Counted from the first letter of the stretch, positions 14,754 through 22,049 are shown. The stretch is 28,063 bases of DNA from an uncultured Oscillospiraceae bacterium (GCA_900542145.1 UQMF01000027.1:1-28063), one strand, 5' to 3'. Notes: generated from the sequence alone by a model not told the origin. Numbers and translations: made by a program.

Positions 14754-14865
14754 TTTTTCACACTCCTTTGTCCGGGATCACGCCGATTGATATGAACGAG
14801 TCGATTTTGTCTGATTCAGCGTTTCCCTGGTATCAGATAAACTACCACACAGACTATTCCTTATG

Positions 14866-14894
14866 ATTATACTACACAATCCATTAATTGTCAA
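14866..14894 (-). promoter_or_regulatory. Sigma-A promoter of the GNAT gene
   Basis: On the - strand, TTGACA (14894-14889), 17-bp spacer, TATAAT (14871-14866). The -35 overlaps the stop region of the upstream DUF4367 gene. Confidence 0.88.
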
Positions 14895-15952
14895 CCGTTT
14901 TCAGACGAAACCGCGTCCATCAGCTTCCCTGCTATGGACAGAACGCTCTCCTCGTCAGCGGAAATGTCGTAGGCGCCGTTGACCTTCGGAGGGTCGGCGC
15001 GAATGCTCATTTCCGTCACGCAGCCGTCCTGTTCCCATACGACGGCGTATTCGTCCTCGTCTATCCAGCGCAGCAGCCAGCATTCCGAATCGTGCAGAGT
15101 AACCCTGCTCATCTCGAAGAAATCCATGTCCATCAGCGGAACGTAGTCCTCCGGCGCACACTGCCTTACCCGGATATCGCGTGCTCCGGCGAGCAGCGTT
15201 TCTGTCACGCCGCCGGACTCACTCCGGTCTGTCACGGTGAATCCGTCCAGGGTGAACGGGCGCTCGCGGTACTCTGTGCCGGGGCTGTCGAATCCCAGCG
15301 TGAAGCGCTCCGTGGGCTGTGCACCCTCCGCCAGCTCCATCACCTCGTCATCGGTGAAACCGCTCGTGTTCATCATGAGCACGCTGCTGCCGATATTCCA
15401 CATCAGCATGGTGGAATTATCCCATTTGACCATAACGGCGTTGCTGCCGTTCACCGTGCACTCCGTATATTTGCTGTGCTGATTATCGATTTGTGGACTG
15501 AATACGCCTGCTTTCTCCTGGGAAAAGGATATCATCCTGCCGCCGCCCTCCCACACGAAATAGTTTCCTATTTCCGGGACTGTGCTCATGCTTTCAAGCC
15601 GCATTCCCTCCGGGATATCCACACTGTAGTATTCCTCCGCGCTGTCGGAAGACCCGTCCGGCGGCTGTACGGAAAAGCGCGTACTGTCATGGCGCTGCAC
15701 CCCGGCAAATCCCGGCATTCTCAGCACCCGGACTCCGGCGAAGATAAGCGCAGATACCGCAGCGGCAGCAACCGCGAGGATCAGCCGTAAGTGCGGAACG
15801 TGGCAGCCATTGGAAGCCCGGCGGATCAGCCGCTGTTTTTTCCGTTCGTATTCCCGGGAAAACACATGATCCCCTCCGCCGGAATCCTCTGGCGGCTCTG
15901 ATATTCTATCCAGAAAGCACTTTTCCAGCTCGTCTTTGTCCGTCATGTTCAC
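14891..15952 (-). CDS. DUF4367-type anti-sigma factor (membrane)
   Basis: Up to 353 residues. The start is uncertain: GTG at 15952 or ATG at 15946, both behind GAGGAAAGGGG. Order: acidic then basic cytoplasmic N-terminus (~1-54), one membrane helix (~55-75), and a large outside domain with features of DUF4367: I-P-E-G-M-R-L, Y-F-V-W-E-G-G-G-R-M-I-S-F-S-Q and a late repeat of the same kind. It overlaps the end of the ECF sigma gene by 41-47 bases, which implies translational coupling. A sigma partner plus a single-pass membrane architecture suggests that it holds the sigma at the membrane until a surface signal arrives. No zinc-finger anti-sigma motif is visible in the N-terminus. Confidence 0.82.
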   Translation of the reverse strand: MNMTDKDELEKCFLDRISEPPEDSGGGDHVFSREYERKKQRLIRRASNGCHVPHLRLILAVAAAAVSALIFAGVRVLRMPGFAGVQRHDSTRFSVQPPDGSSDSAEEYYSVDIPEGMRLESMSTVPEIGNYFVWEGGGRMISFSQEKAGVFSPQIDNQHSKYTECTVNGSNAVMVKWDNSTMLMWNIGSSVLMMNTSGFTDDEVMELAEGAQPTERFTLGFDSPGTEYRERPFTLDGFTVTDRSESGGVTETLLAGARDIRVRQCAPEDYVPLMDMDFFEMSRVTLHDSECWLLRWIDEDEYAVVWEQDGCVTEMSIRADPPKVNGAYDISADEESVLSIAGKLMDAVSSENG

Positions 15953-16460
15953 CGATCCCCCTTTCCTCCAGCAGTTGGCGCAGCCTTCTGCGGGCGCGGC
16001 AGATACGCGAGCGCACAGTGGCGTTCTTCAGACCCGTGAGGTTCGCGATCTCCGCCACGGTAAGTTCCCTGAACAGCAGCAGCCACAGCACCTCGCAGTC
16101 CGCCCTCGGAAGCTGCATTACCGCCTCGCGTATTTCCCCGACGCTGAATCTCTGCAAGAACTCCTCCTCGGGAGAGGAATCCGCAGCGCCGCAGTTATCG
16201 TCAATGTCCATTTCCTCGCAGCGATTTCTGCGGCTCAGCATAGTCAGGGACACGTTTCTAACTATAATGACAAGGTAATACTTCAGTTCGTTACCAGGAA
16301 CCGCCCGTATTTTCCGGAGATTCCTCATCACACGCACAAAGCAGTCCTGTACTGCGTCCTCGGCGTCGGCGGCATTATGCAGGATATTGAAGGCAACACG
16401 GTACAGCATTTGCTCGAACTCTTCAAACAATCCGCGGATAAATTCTGCGTCGTCCTGCAT
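15906..16460 (-). CDS. ECF RNA polymerase sigma factor
   Basis: 184 residues. Region 2 lies at ~12-80 (L-Y-R-V-A-F-N-I-L, then D-A-E-D-A-V-Q-D-C-F-V-R-V for the core- and -10-binding helices). A short acidic linker follows, then region 4 at ~115-165 (L-P-R-A-D-C-E-V-L-W-L, then E-L-T-V-A-E-I-A-N-L-T-G-L-K-N-A-T-V-R-S-R-I as the -35-binding helix-turn-helix). Region 3 is absent, as expected for ECF factors. The C-terminus runs into the overlapping DUF4367 anti-sigma gene. Its promoter is of sigma-A type (16502-16530), so autoregulation is not obvious. SD AAAGGGGG. Confidence 0.93.
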   Translation of the reverse strand: MQDDAEFIRGLFEEFEQMLYRVAFNILHNAADAEDAVQDCFVRVMRNLRKIRAVPGNELKYYLVIIVRNVSLTMLSRRNRCEEMDIDDNCGAADSSPEEEFLQRFSVGEIREAVMQLPRADCEVLWLLLFRELTVAEIANLTGLKNATVRSRICRARRRLRQLLEERGIGEHDGQRRAGKVLSG

Positions 16461-16501
16461 ATGCTGCGCCCCCTTTTATCTAAATCTCATGGTTTATTAT
16501 A

Positions 16502-16530
16502 AGTTTACCACAATTCCAGACATTTGTCAA
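16502..16530 (-). promoter_or_regulatory. Sigma-A promoter of the sigma/anti-sigma operon
   Basis: On the - strand, TTGACA (16530-16525), 17-bp spacer, TAAACT (16507-16502). Confidence 0.75.
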
Positions 16531-16555
16531 CATTGCTTTGATGGTAGGGAAACAG

Positions 16556-16711
16556 CAACGGGAGGGCAACATGACCCTCCCGTTGTTATATAAAGGACTG
16601 ACGTCCTTTGTTCAGAGCAGAAGTATTGCGCAGCGACAACAAAGCAGAAATGACATACTGCGCAATACAACCACACCTCCCAGCGCTGATCCCGAAATTG
16701 CCGGATCAGCG
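16556..16711. repeat. Cluster of four perfect hairpins, unidentified element
   Basis: In order: CAACGGGAGGG/CCCTCCCGTTG (16556-16566 with 16575-16585, 11 bp); AAAGGAC/GTCCTTT (16592-16598 with 16603-16609); GTATTGCGCAG/CTGCGCAATAC (16623-16633 with 16658-16668, 11 bp, 24-base loop); CGCTGATCC/GGATCAGCG (16684-16692 with 16703-16711). None is followed by a proper U-tract. About 45 bases further on (16757-16768) is GTCGAAAAAGTG, the same 12 bases that open the element at 9632. This may be a MITE-like repeat or a structured RNA. No protein product is credible here, and the rest of 16461-16912 is AT-rich noncoding. Confidence 0.55.
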
Positions 16712-16862
16712 GAAAGAGCAGAGCTGCCTGCCCTTCTATAATATAAAACTACTAAAGTCGAAAAAGTGTGCGCGATTTTATCAACTTTTTTCTGAATTTT
16801 GTTAAATATGCTGTAAAAAACAGAAATTATTCGTTTATAATGCTGCATTCATCGTATACAGC

Positions 16863-16890
16863 AAAAAGGCGCCCCGTTTCCGGAGCGCCC
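16863..16890 (-). terminator. Rho-independent terminator of the repeat-rich membrane protein
   Basis: On the - strand, GGGCGCTCCGG...GGGGCGCC forms a strong stem-loop around 16889-16868, followed by TTTTT (16867-16863). Confidence 0.85.
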
Positions 16891-16912
16891 GAGGTTATGT
16901 ACTCAATGGATC

Positions 16913-17749
16913 TCAGACAGTAGGCTTGCCGCAGAACGGGCAGAACTTAGCGTCCGCCTTGAGCTGCTTTCCACAGTGGGGGCAGAGGTTTGCCGCCTCC
17001 TGTGCAGGAACGGTCTGGGGAACCGGTGCCGGCTGCTGGGTCTGCTGAGGAACAGGCGCAGGCTGCTGGTACTGCTGGGGAGCAGGTGCAGACTGCTGGG
17101 TCTGCTGAGGAGCAGGTGCAGGCTGCTGGTACTGCTGGGGAGCAGGTGCAGGCTGCTGGTACTGCTGGGGAGCAGGTACAGGCTGCTGGTACTGCTGGGG
17201 AGCAGGTGCAGGCTGCTGATACTGCTGGGGAACCTGACCCTGGTACTGGGGTGTCTGATAGGGGTGCTGCGGAGGAAGCTTCGGAATGCCAGTCTTTATG
17301 AACTGCTCAGTCTTGGGCTCCTCTGCGGTATTGTTGTCAGTGTCGATACCAACGGACTTACGCGCTGCCATGACCAGCTCAAAGCCGATACGGAGCAGTA
17401 CGTTGCCGAAAATAGCCTCAGAGATGAAAGTATTGATACCGTGGCCGCCCTCGAGGGGAAATGCTGCAATACCCTTGAACAGAAGGAAAATAGCGCCTGC
17501 GTAGTAAGCGATCTTGATAACGCTTGCCGGGAGGAAGTGCTGACCGTTGGCGCTCTTTACGAGCTTGCCTGCGTTGGGATCCTTGGATTTAGGCCCGATG
17601 ACCATTACGTAGAACAGGATAGCTGCCGCAATAGCGACTATCGCGCCGATCAGGGTGATGACAAATGCCGCTGTGGAACCGCCGGTAGCCCTGTTGTAAG
17701 CGTCGCTTACCGCTCCGGTCGCTTCATCTAAAAACGAAGAAAAATCCAT
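16913..17749 (-). CDS. Membrane protein with Pro/Gln decapeptide repeats and zinc ribbon
   Basis: 278 residues. Two clear membrane helices (~27-52 and ~77-98) and a weaker hydrophobic stretch (~110-130) form the N-terminal half. A hydrophilic linker then leads to about seven tandem 10-residue units of the type Q-Q-Y-Q-Q-P-A-P-A-P (~175-245, some with T for Y and V for A), and the chain ends in a zinc ribbon with Cys256/Cys259 and Cys270/Cys273 (C-P-H-C-G, C-P-F-C-G). The linker is probably a flexible spacer holding the zinc ribbon away from the membrane. The function is unknown; related zinc-ribbon membrane proteins are common in Clostridia. SD GAGG; promoter at 17804-17832. Confidence 0.85.
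   Translation of the reverse strand: MDFSSFLDEATGAVSDAYNRATGGSTAAFVITLIGAIVAIAAAILFYVMVIGPKSKDPNAGKLVKSANGQHFLPASVIKIAYYAGAIFLLFKGIAAFPLEGGHGINTFISEAIFGNVLLRIGFELVMAARKSVGIDTDNNTAEEPKTEQFIKTGIPKLPPQHPYQTPQYQGQVPQQYQQPAPAPQQYQQPVPAPQQYQQPAPAPQQYQQPAPAPQQTQQSAPAPQQYQQPAPVPQQTQQPAPVPQTVPAQEAANLCPHCGKQLKADAKFCPFCGKPTV
17018..17227 (-). repeat. Tandem 30-bp coding repeat
   Basis: About seven near-identical 30-bp units encoding the Q-Q-Y-Q-Q-P-A-P-A-P decapeptide. Differences are mostly single bases (GCA/ACA, TAC/ACC), so copy number may vary by slippage or recombination between strains. Confidence 0.9.
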
Positions 17750-17803
17750 AGTATTACCTCTTTCCTTTCATATCAGGCTTATGCCGATTGTTGATACAAG
17801 TAA

Positions 17804-17832
17804 ATTATAGCATATACCGGGTCAAAAAGCAA
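17804..17832 (-). promoter_or_regulatory. Promoter of the zinc-ribbon membrane protein
   Basis: On the - strand, TTGCTT (17832-17827), 17-bp spacer, TATAAT (17809-17804). It lies just past the stop of metA. Confidence 0.65.
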
Positions 17833-17839
17833 CATGTTT

Positions 17840-18757
17840 TCAGATATTTTCCGAAATGTCGAACGGAGTCGTCTGATAAACGAAATAGTTCAGCCAGTTG
17901 GTATAGATGAGCGTGGAGTGCGCGCGCCACTTCATTACCGGCTGCTTTGCGGGGTCGTCGTCCGGGAAATAGTGCCGGGGGATCTTCGGCTCAAGTCCCT
18001 TGTCGAGATCGCGCCTGTATTCCAGGGCGATGGTGTCCGCGTCGTATTCCGAATGCCCGGTGATGAAGAACTGACGGCTGTCCTCGCTGCAAACCGCGTA
18101 TACTCCTGCCTCCTCGGATACCGCCATGACCTTGAGCTGCGGCACCTTCTCGATATCCTCCCGGCGCACCTCGGTGTGCCTTGAGTGCGGAACCCAGAAC
18201 TCGCTGTCGAATCCGCGGAAAAGCCGGGATTTCGGCGTAAGCAGCGTGTGCAGGAATATTCCCGACAGCTTCTCCTTGAGTGGATACTTCTTTATGCCGT
18301 AGTGATGGTACAGCGCCGCCTGAGCCGCCCAGCATATATGGAACGTGGAATGCACATGGGTCCTGGTCCAGTCCATTATACGGCACATTTCGTCCCAGTA
18401 GTCCACGTCCTCGAATTCCATCTGCTCCACCGGCGCACCGGTGATGATGAATCCGTCGAAGTTCATGTCCTTTATCTCGTCAAAGGTCTTGTAGAAATTC
18501 AGCAGATGCTCGCTGGAGGTGTTCTTGCTGGTGTGGGTCGAGGTCTGCACCAGAGTGACCTCTATCTGGAGCGGAGTGTTCGACAGACAGCGAAGTATCT
18601 GCGTTTCTGTCGCCACCTTTGTGGGCATGAGGTTGAGTATCCCTATCTTCAGCGGACGGATATCCTGGTGGAGCGCCCGGTGCTCCGTCATGATGAATAT
18701 ATGCTCGTTTTCAAGTATTGACTGCGCCGGCAGTCCGTCTGATATCTTTACTGGCAT
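17840..18757 (-). CDS. metA: Homoserine O-acyltransferase, probably acetyl-CoA specific
   Basis: 305 residues from the ATG at 18757, which has AAAGGA six bases upstream and gives the family start M-P-V-K-I; an upstream ATG at 18796 has no good SD. MetA activates homoserine by O-acylation, the first committed step of methionine synthesis. Catalytic Cys142 (F-H-I-C-W-A-A-Q), His235 and Glu237 (G-H-S-E-Y-D) are all present in register. Residue 111 is Glu (T-G-A-P-V-E-Q); from studies of the Bacillus cereus enzyme a Glu here goes with acetyl-CoA use and a Gly with succinyl-CoA, so the product is probably O-acetylhomoserine. A single gene with a consensus promoter; no SAM riboswitch is visible upstream. 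Confidence 0.93.
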   Translation of the reverse strand: MPVKISDGLPAQSILENEHIFIMTEHRALHQDIRPLKIGILNLMPTKVATETQILRCLSNTPLQIEVTLVQTSTHTSKNTSSEHLLNFYKTFDEIKDMNFDGFIITGAPVEQMEFEDVDYWDEMCRIMDWTRTHVHSTFHICWAAQAALYHHYGIKKYPLKEKLSGIFLHTLLTPKSRLFRGFDSEFWVPHSRHTEVRREDIEKVPQLKVMAVSEEAGVYAVCSEDSRQFFITGHSEYDADTIALEYRRDLDKGLEPKIPRHYFPDDDPAKQPVMKWRAHSTLIYTNWLNYFVYQTTPFDISENI

Positions 18758-18857
18758 TTCGATTCCTTTCCCGATCATGTTACCTGCAAAATACACTGTA
18801 AAAATCCCAGAAGGGCAACAGTTCTCAGAGGTTATTTTTTATATACAATATAAACTT

Positions 18858-18886
18858 ATTATACCCCAATCCAGCAGTAATGTCAA
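18858..18886 (-). promoter_or_regulatory. Sigma-A promoter of metA
   Basis: On the - strand, TTGACA (18886-18881), 17-bp spacer, TATAAT (18863-18858). The leader of ~94 nt shows no S-box. Confidence 0.85.
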
Positions 18887-18902
18887 GCCGTGCGGATTTC
18901 AA

Positions 18903-18931
18903 TTGACAGGGAAAGGGATTTGTGATACAAT
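18903..18931 (+). promoter_or_regulatory. Sigma-A promoter of the Sel1/TerY-C/kinase operon
   Basis: TTGACA (18903-18908), 17-bp spacer, TACAAT (18926-18931). It is back to back with the metA promoter, 16 bases apart. Confidence 0.85.
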
Positions 18932-18966
18932 ACTAATATAAGACTGACACAAGCGAGGTGAGCGTT

Positions 18967-20280
18967 ATGGTATGCGGAAAATGCGGCAGAGTATTCGATG
19001 AGGGAAAAATCTCCGCCTGCCCCTATTGCCGGACTGTCCACACACCCTCCGGCGAGCCGGTCCGGGATATCCGGGGTGTGCTGTGCTACATTGCGGAGCG
19101 TTTCGGGCAGAATACACTGCTGGACCGCCGCCGGACTGACGCACTCATCGCGGATATATTCCCGAAGGAGAGCGCCGTGCGCAGGCTGTGCCATGTGGCG
19201 CTCTACGACGGCTGCGCCCAGAAGCTGTGGGCGGTGCGCGGAAAACCCTTTGAGGTGCGCTCCGCAGCGGCGGCGCGCTGCGTGAAATCCCTGCGCGACG
19301 AGATCGGACTGAAGGGACGCACCGCCGCCACCGCCGTTGAAGCCGTTGCCGCGGCGCTGGGCTGCGATATCGCTTTCAAGATGGAAGCGGAACTCCCCGC
19401 GGCGGAAACCGAGAGCCGCAAGAACATCACCGACAGCGCGGAGCAATACAGCCTGGGACGGCATTTCGACCGCATAAAGGACTACGGAAAGGCGATGTAC
19501 TGGTTCACGCTCTCCGCCCAGCAGGACTGCGCCGAGGCAGAATACTACAGCGGCTTCTACCTGATGGAGGGGCGCGGCGGAGTGCAGGACGTGAAGGCAG
19601 CCCGGGAATGGTTCCTGCGCGCGGCGGAAAACGGAGTCCCGGCGGCGGAATACATGACAGGGTATTTCTACGCGGAGGGTATCGCCTGCGACATCAACGA
19701 AGCGTACGCGTTCGAGTGGTTCCTCCGGGCGGCGAAGCAGTGCTATGAGCCGGCAGTGGAGATGATCGCGCTGTGCTATGAATCCGGCACGTTCGTTGAC
19801 CGGGACCCGGAAACCGCCAGGCGCTGGCGGAAGCTCCTGCCGGAGCAGCCGCTCCCGGAGCCGGAGGAAAAGCCGGAAGAGCCGGAGCAGGAAACCGAGC
19901 CGCCGGAGCCGCTCCCGGATGACGGCGAGAAGGATTATCAGTCCGCCCGGAGATGTCTTGCCGAAAAGGATCTCCAGAGCGCGGCGATGTTCTACCGCCA
20001 CGCGGCGGAAGCCGGACACGCCAGGGCGCAGTGCAGCTACGGCAAGTGCCTGTACCTCGGCAGCGGCGTGGAAAAGAACATCTACGCAGCGTTCAGCTGG
20101 TTCTCAAAAGCGGCGGCGCAGGGACTTGACATCGCACAGTACAATCTCGGCGTGATGTACCTAAAGGGCAGCGGCGTGGAGAAAAACCGCGATGAAGCCA
20201 AGAAGTACTTCCGGCTGGCAGCGGAAAACGGACACACCGAAGCGGCAAGGGTGCTCGAAAAGCTCGAGCGCAGGAAGTGA
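18967..20280 (+). CDS. Zinc-ribbon protein with Sel1-like repeats
   Basis: 437 residues from the ATG at 18967, with GAGGTGA five bases upstream; the GTG at 18958 sits inside that SD. Order: zinc ribbon with Cys3/Cys6 and Cys18/Cys21; a helical ~100-residue module (~33-133: R-G-V-L-C-Y-I-A-E-R-F-G...L-L-D-R-R-R-T-D-A-L-I-A-D-I...A-A-A-L-G), a pattern I have seen in other bacterial signalling-type multidomain proteins; Sel1-type repeats (~160-290); a Pro/Glu linker (~294-320); further Sel1 repeats (~322-435, with G-S-G-V-E-K-N twice). Sel1 arrays are alpha-solenoids for protein binding, so a scaffold or adaptor role is likely. First gene of an operon with a TerY-C protein and a kinase. Confidence 0.85.
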   Translation: MVCGKCGRVFDEGKISACPYCRTVHTPSGEPVRDIRGVLCYIAERFGQNTLLDRRRTDALIADIFPKESAVRRLCHVALYDGCAQKLWAVRGKPFEVRSAAAARCVKSLRDEIGLKGRTAATAVEAVAAALGCDIAFKMEAELPAAETESRKNITDSAEQYSLGRHFDRIKDYGKAMYWFTLSAQQDCAEAEYYSGFYLMEGRGGVQDVKAAREWFLRAAENGVPAAEYMTGYFYAEGIACDINEAYAFEWFLRAAKQCYEPAVEMIALCYESGTFVDRDPETARRWRKLLPEQPLPEPEEKPEEPEQETEPPEPLPDDGEKDYQSARRCLAEKDLQSAAMFYRHAAEAGHARAQCSYGKCLYLGSGVEKNIYAAFSWFSKAAAQGLDIAQYNLGVMYLKGSGVEKNRDEAKKYFRLAAENGHTEAARVLEKLERRK

Positions 20281-20312
20281 ACAGGCGGTACAACCGCCTT
20301 CAGGAGGATATA

Positions 20313-20663
20313 ATGAAAGCAGCAGTAATTCTCACAAAATGCAAGAACGATCACGCTCTTTTCGGTATTCGCACCGAGCAGCGCGAGGACGGCGACTGGT
20401 ACGCCACCTGGGCGTTCAGGGTCAACGAGCGCACCGCCGAGCGCGAGAAGTTCGGCGACACCAAGATAAGCGGAAACATCTACATCACCACTGAATACCC
20501 CTCCTGCCCCTACTGCGGCGCAAAGGGATTCTTCCAGTGTGCGGAGTGCGGAAAGACCACCTGCTGGAACGGCGAAAGCACCACCGTCTGCGAATGGTGC
20601 GGCAACGAGGCAGAAACCGCCGCCGAGGAGAAGTTCGACGAGATCACCGGAGGAGGATTCTGA
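20313..20663 (+). CDS. TerY-C-type zinc-binding protein
   Basis: 116 residues, start chosen at the ATG 20313 behind a perfect AGGAGG. The N-terminal half (~1-62) is a beta-rich domain: A-L-F-G-I-R-T-E-Q and W-Y-A-T-W-A-F-R-V, ending in G-N-I-Y-I. The C-terminal half is a multi-cysteine zinc module with Cys65/68, Cys76/79, Cys84 and Cys93/96 in C-P-Y-C-G...F-Q-C-A-E-C-G-K-T-T-C...C-E-W-C-G, matching the TerY-C metal-binding domain known from tellurite-resistance-linked TerY proteins. In TerY it follows a vWA domain; here it stands alone with no vWA. The stop overlaps the kinase start (TGATG), so the two are translationally coupled and may act as a pair. Confidence 0.85.
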   Translation: MKAAVILTKCKNDHALFGIRTEQREDGDWYATWAFRVNERTAEREKFGDTKISGNIYITTEYPSCPYCGAKGFFQCAECGKTTCWNGESTTVCEWCGNEAETAAEEKFDEITGGGF

Positions 20664-21940
20664 TGCTGAAGCCCGGCGACAAGATCCCCATGGAACTAGG
20701 CGGCGAGGCGGAGGTCACCCAGCTGCTCGGACAGGGCGGACAGGGCGCAGTATACCGCGCCTCCTACCGGGGACGCGACCACGCGCTCAAGATGTATTTC
20801 CCGAACAAGCTGCGCGACCCGGAGCTGTTCCGGGAGAACCTCCAGCGGCTGTGCGAGGAAGGCAGCGGCGATCCGGCATTCCTCATGCCCCGGCTGCTGA
20901 CGGAGCGCACTCCCGACGGATTCGGCTACCTTATGGAGCTTATACCGCCGGGATATGTGCCGTTCACAGATATACTCAACGCCAGGGCGAAGTTCTCGGA
21001 GCTGTATTCCGTGGTGAATGCCGCGATACGGATAACCGCCGCTTTCCGGGAGCTGCATAACTCCGGCAGGAGCTACCAGGACCTCAACGACGGCGGATTC
21101 TTTATCCGCCCCACTGACGGAAGCGTGCTCATCTGCGACTGCGACAACATCGCGCCCTACGGCGAGCACCTCGGTATTGCCGGGAAGCCCGGCTACATGG
21201 CGCCGGAGATAGTCCGGGGCGAGAAGGCTCCGGACAAGCTGACCGACCGCTGGTCGCTGGCGGTGGTGCTTTTCCGGCTGCTGCTGCGCGGAGATCCCCT
21301 TGAGGGACGGAAAGTCCTGAACAGCGTCTGCCTGACGGAGGAAGCCGAGCGGCGTCACTACGGTTCCGAGCCGGTGTTCGTATACGACCCGGACGACGAC
21401 TCCAACCGACCCGTCCGCGGAGTACACAACAACATCATCAGATTCTGGCGCATAATGCCGGATTATATCCGGGAAGCGTTCACGCAGTCATTTACTGTCG
21501 GCTCATTCCACCCGGAAAAGCGCCTTATTGAGAAGCAGTGGCTTGATCTCCTGACGAGAATGCGCAGCGATATCTGCGCCTGCAACTGCGGCGCCCAGGG
21601 ATTCATTTCCGGCAGCGAAACTGATTCCGACGGGCGAATCATATGTCCCTGCGGAAATCACTATCAGCCGCCGCTCGCCCTGCACCTCGGCAGACAGCGT
21701 ATACTCCTGTTTGATGGGGCAAAGCTGTTCGGCGACGATGTGAACGTTATCGGCGAGGTAGTCCGCAACAAGCTGAATCCGTCGCTGTGGGGACTGAAGA
21801 ATCTCTCCGGCGCCCCCTGGGAGTGCACCCTCCCCAACGGACAGGAAAAGCAGACGGCGCCCGGCTCGGCGGTCCCGGTGTTCAACGGCACCCGGGTAGT
21901 AATCTCCGGGGTCCCCGGTGAGATAAACGGCGAAGTGTGA
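20663..21940 (+). CDS. Atypical Ser/Thr protein kinase with C-terminal zinc and beta domains
   Basis: 425 residues; ATG at 20663 overlaps the preceding stop and has GGAGGAGG upstream. The kinase domain (~15-300) shows a glycine loop L-G-Q-G-G-Q-G-A-V-Y (22-31), Lys43, helix-C Glu58, catalytic Asp140 in S-Y-Q-D-L-N-D-G-G, D-C-D-N (159-162) in place of D-F-G, A-P-E (180-182) and Asp195. The catalytic-loop Asn is Gly and the DFG Gly is Asn, so activity is uncertain, though relatives in TerY-linked systems share such changes as I recall. A probable zinc site follows (Cys305/307/309 and Cys328/330), then a ~80-residue beta-rich C-terminal domain (W-G-L-K-N-L-S...W...P-G) with an FHA-like look. Soluble; no membrane helix. 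Confidence 0.85.
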   Translation: MLKPGDKIPMELGGEAEVTQLLGQGGQGAVYRASYRGRDHALKMYFPNKLRDPELFRENLQRLCEEGSGDPAFLMPRLLTERTPDGFGYLMELIPPGYVPFTDILNARAKFSELYSVVNAAIRITAAFRELHNSGRSYQDLNDGGFFIRPTDGSVLICDCDNIAPYGEHLGIAGKPGYMAPEIVRGEKAPDKLTDRWSLAVVLFRLLLRGDPLEGRKVLNSVCLTEEAERRHYGSEPVFVYDPDDDSNRPVRGVHNNIIRFWRIMPDYIREAFTQSFTVGSFHPEKRLIEKQWLDLLTRMRSDICACNCGAQGFISGSETDSDGRIICPCGNHYQPPLALHLGRQRILLFDGAKLFGDDVNVIGEVVRNKLNPSLWGLKNLSGAPWECTLPNGQEKQTAPGSAVPVFNGTRVVISGVPGEINGEV

Positions 21941-21988
21941 CGTCAAAAAAACACCTGCTCCGGCATGGAATTTTGTGCACAAAAGCCT

Positions 21989-22017
21989 TTGACCCGGCGG
22001 AAAATATGTGGTACAAT
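21989..22017 (+). promoter_or_regulatory. Promoter of the MATE gene
   Basis: TTGACC (21989-21994), 17-bp spacer, TACAAT (22012-22017). The start is expected near 22024, upstream of the terminator at 22050-22099. Confidence 0.75.
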
Positions 22018-22049
22018 AAAGGCATAGAACAATAGAATAATCATAAATC

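Noticed and set aside
14888..15790. 300-codon open frame antisense to the DUF4367 gene
   Set aside because: No recognisable protein features; the - strand frame has a membrane helix, an SD and a sigma partner.
16538..16848. Small open frames on both strands over the hairpin cluster
   Set aside because: They lack SD sequences and run through perfect inverted repeats; the region looks noncoding.
17018..17227. CRISPR array
   Set aside because: The 30-bp units are directly adjacent with no spacers and are translated as a Q-Q-Y-Q-Q-P-A-P-A-P repeat in a good gene.
18797..18880. SAM (S-box) riboswitch upstream of metA
   Set aside because: The leader is only ~94 nt, AT-rich, and lacks the S-box core and a terminator.
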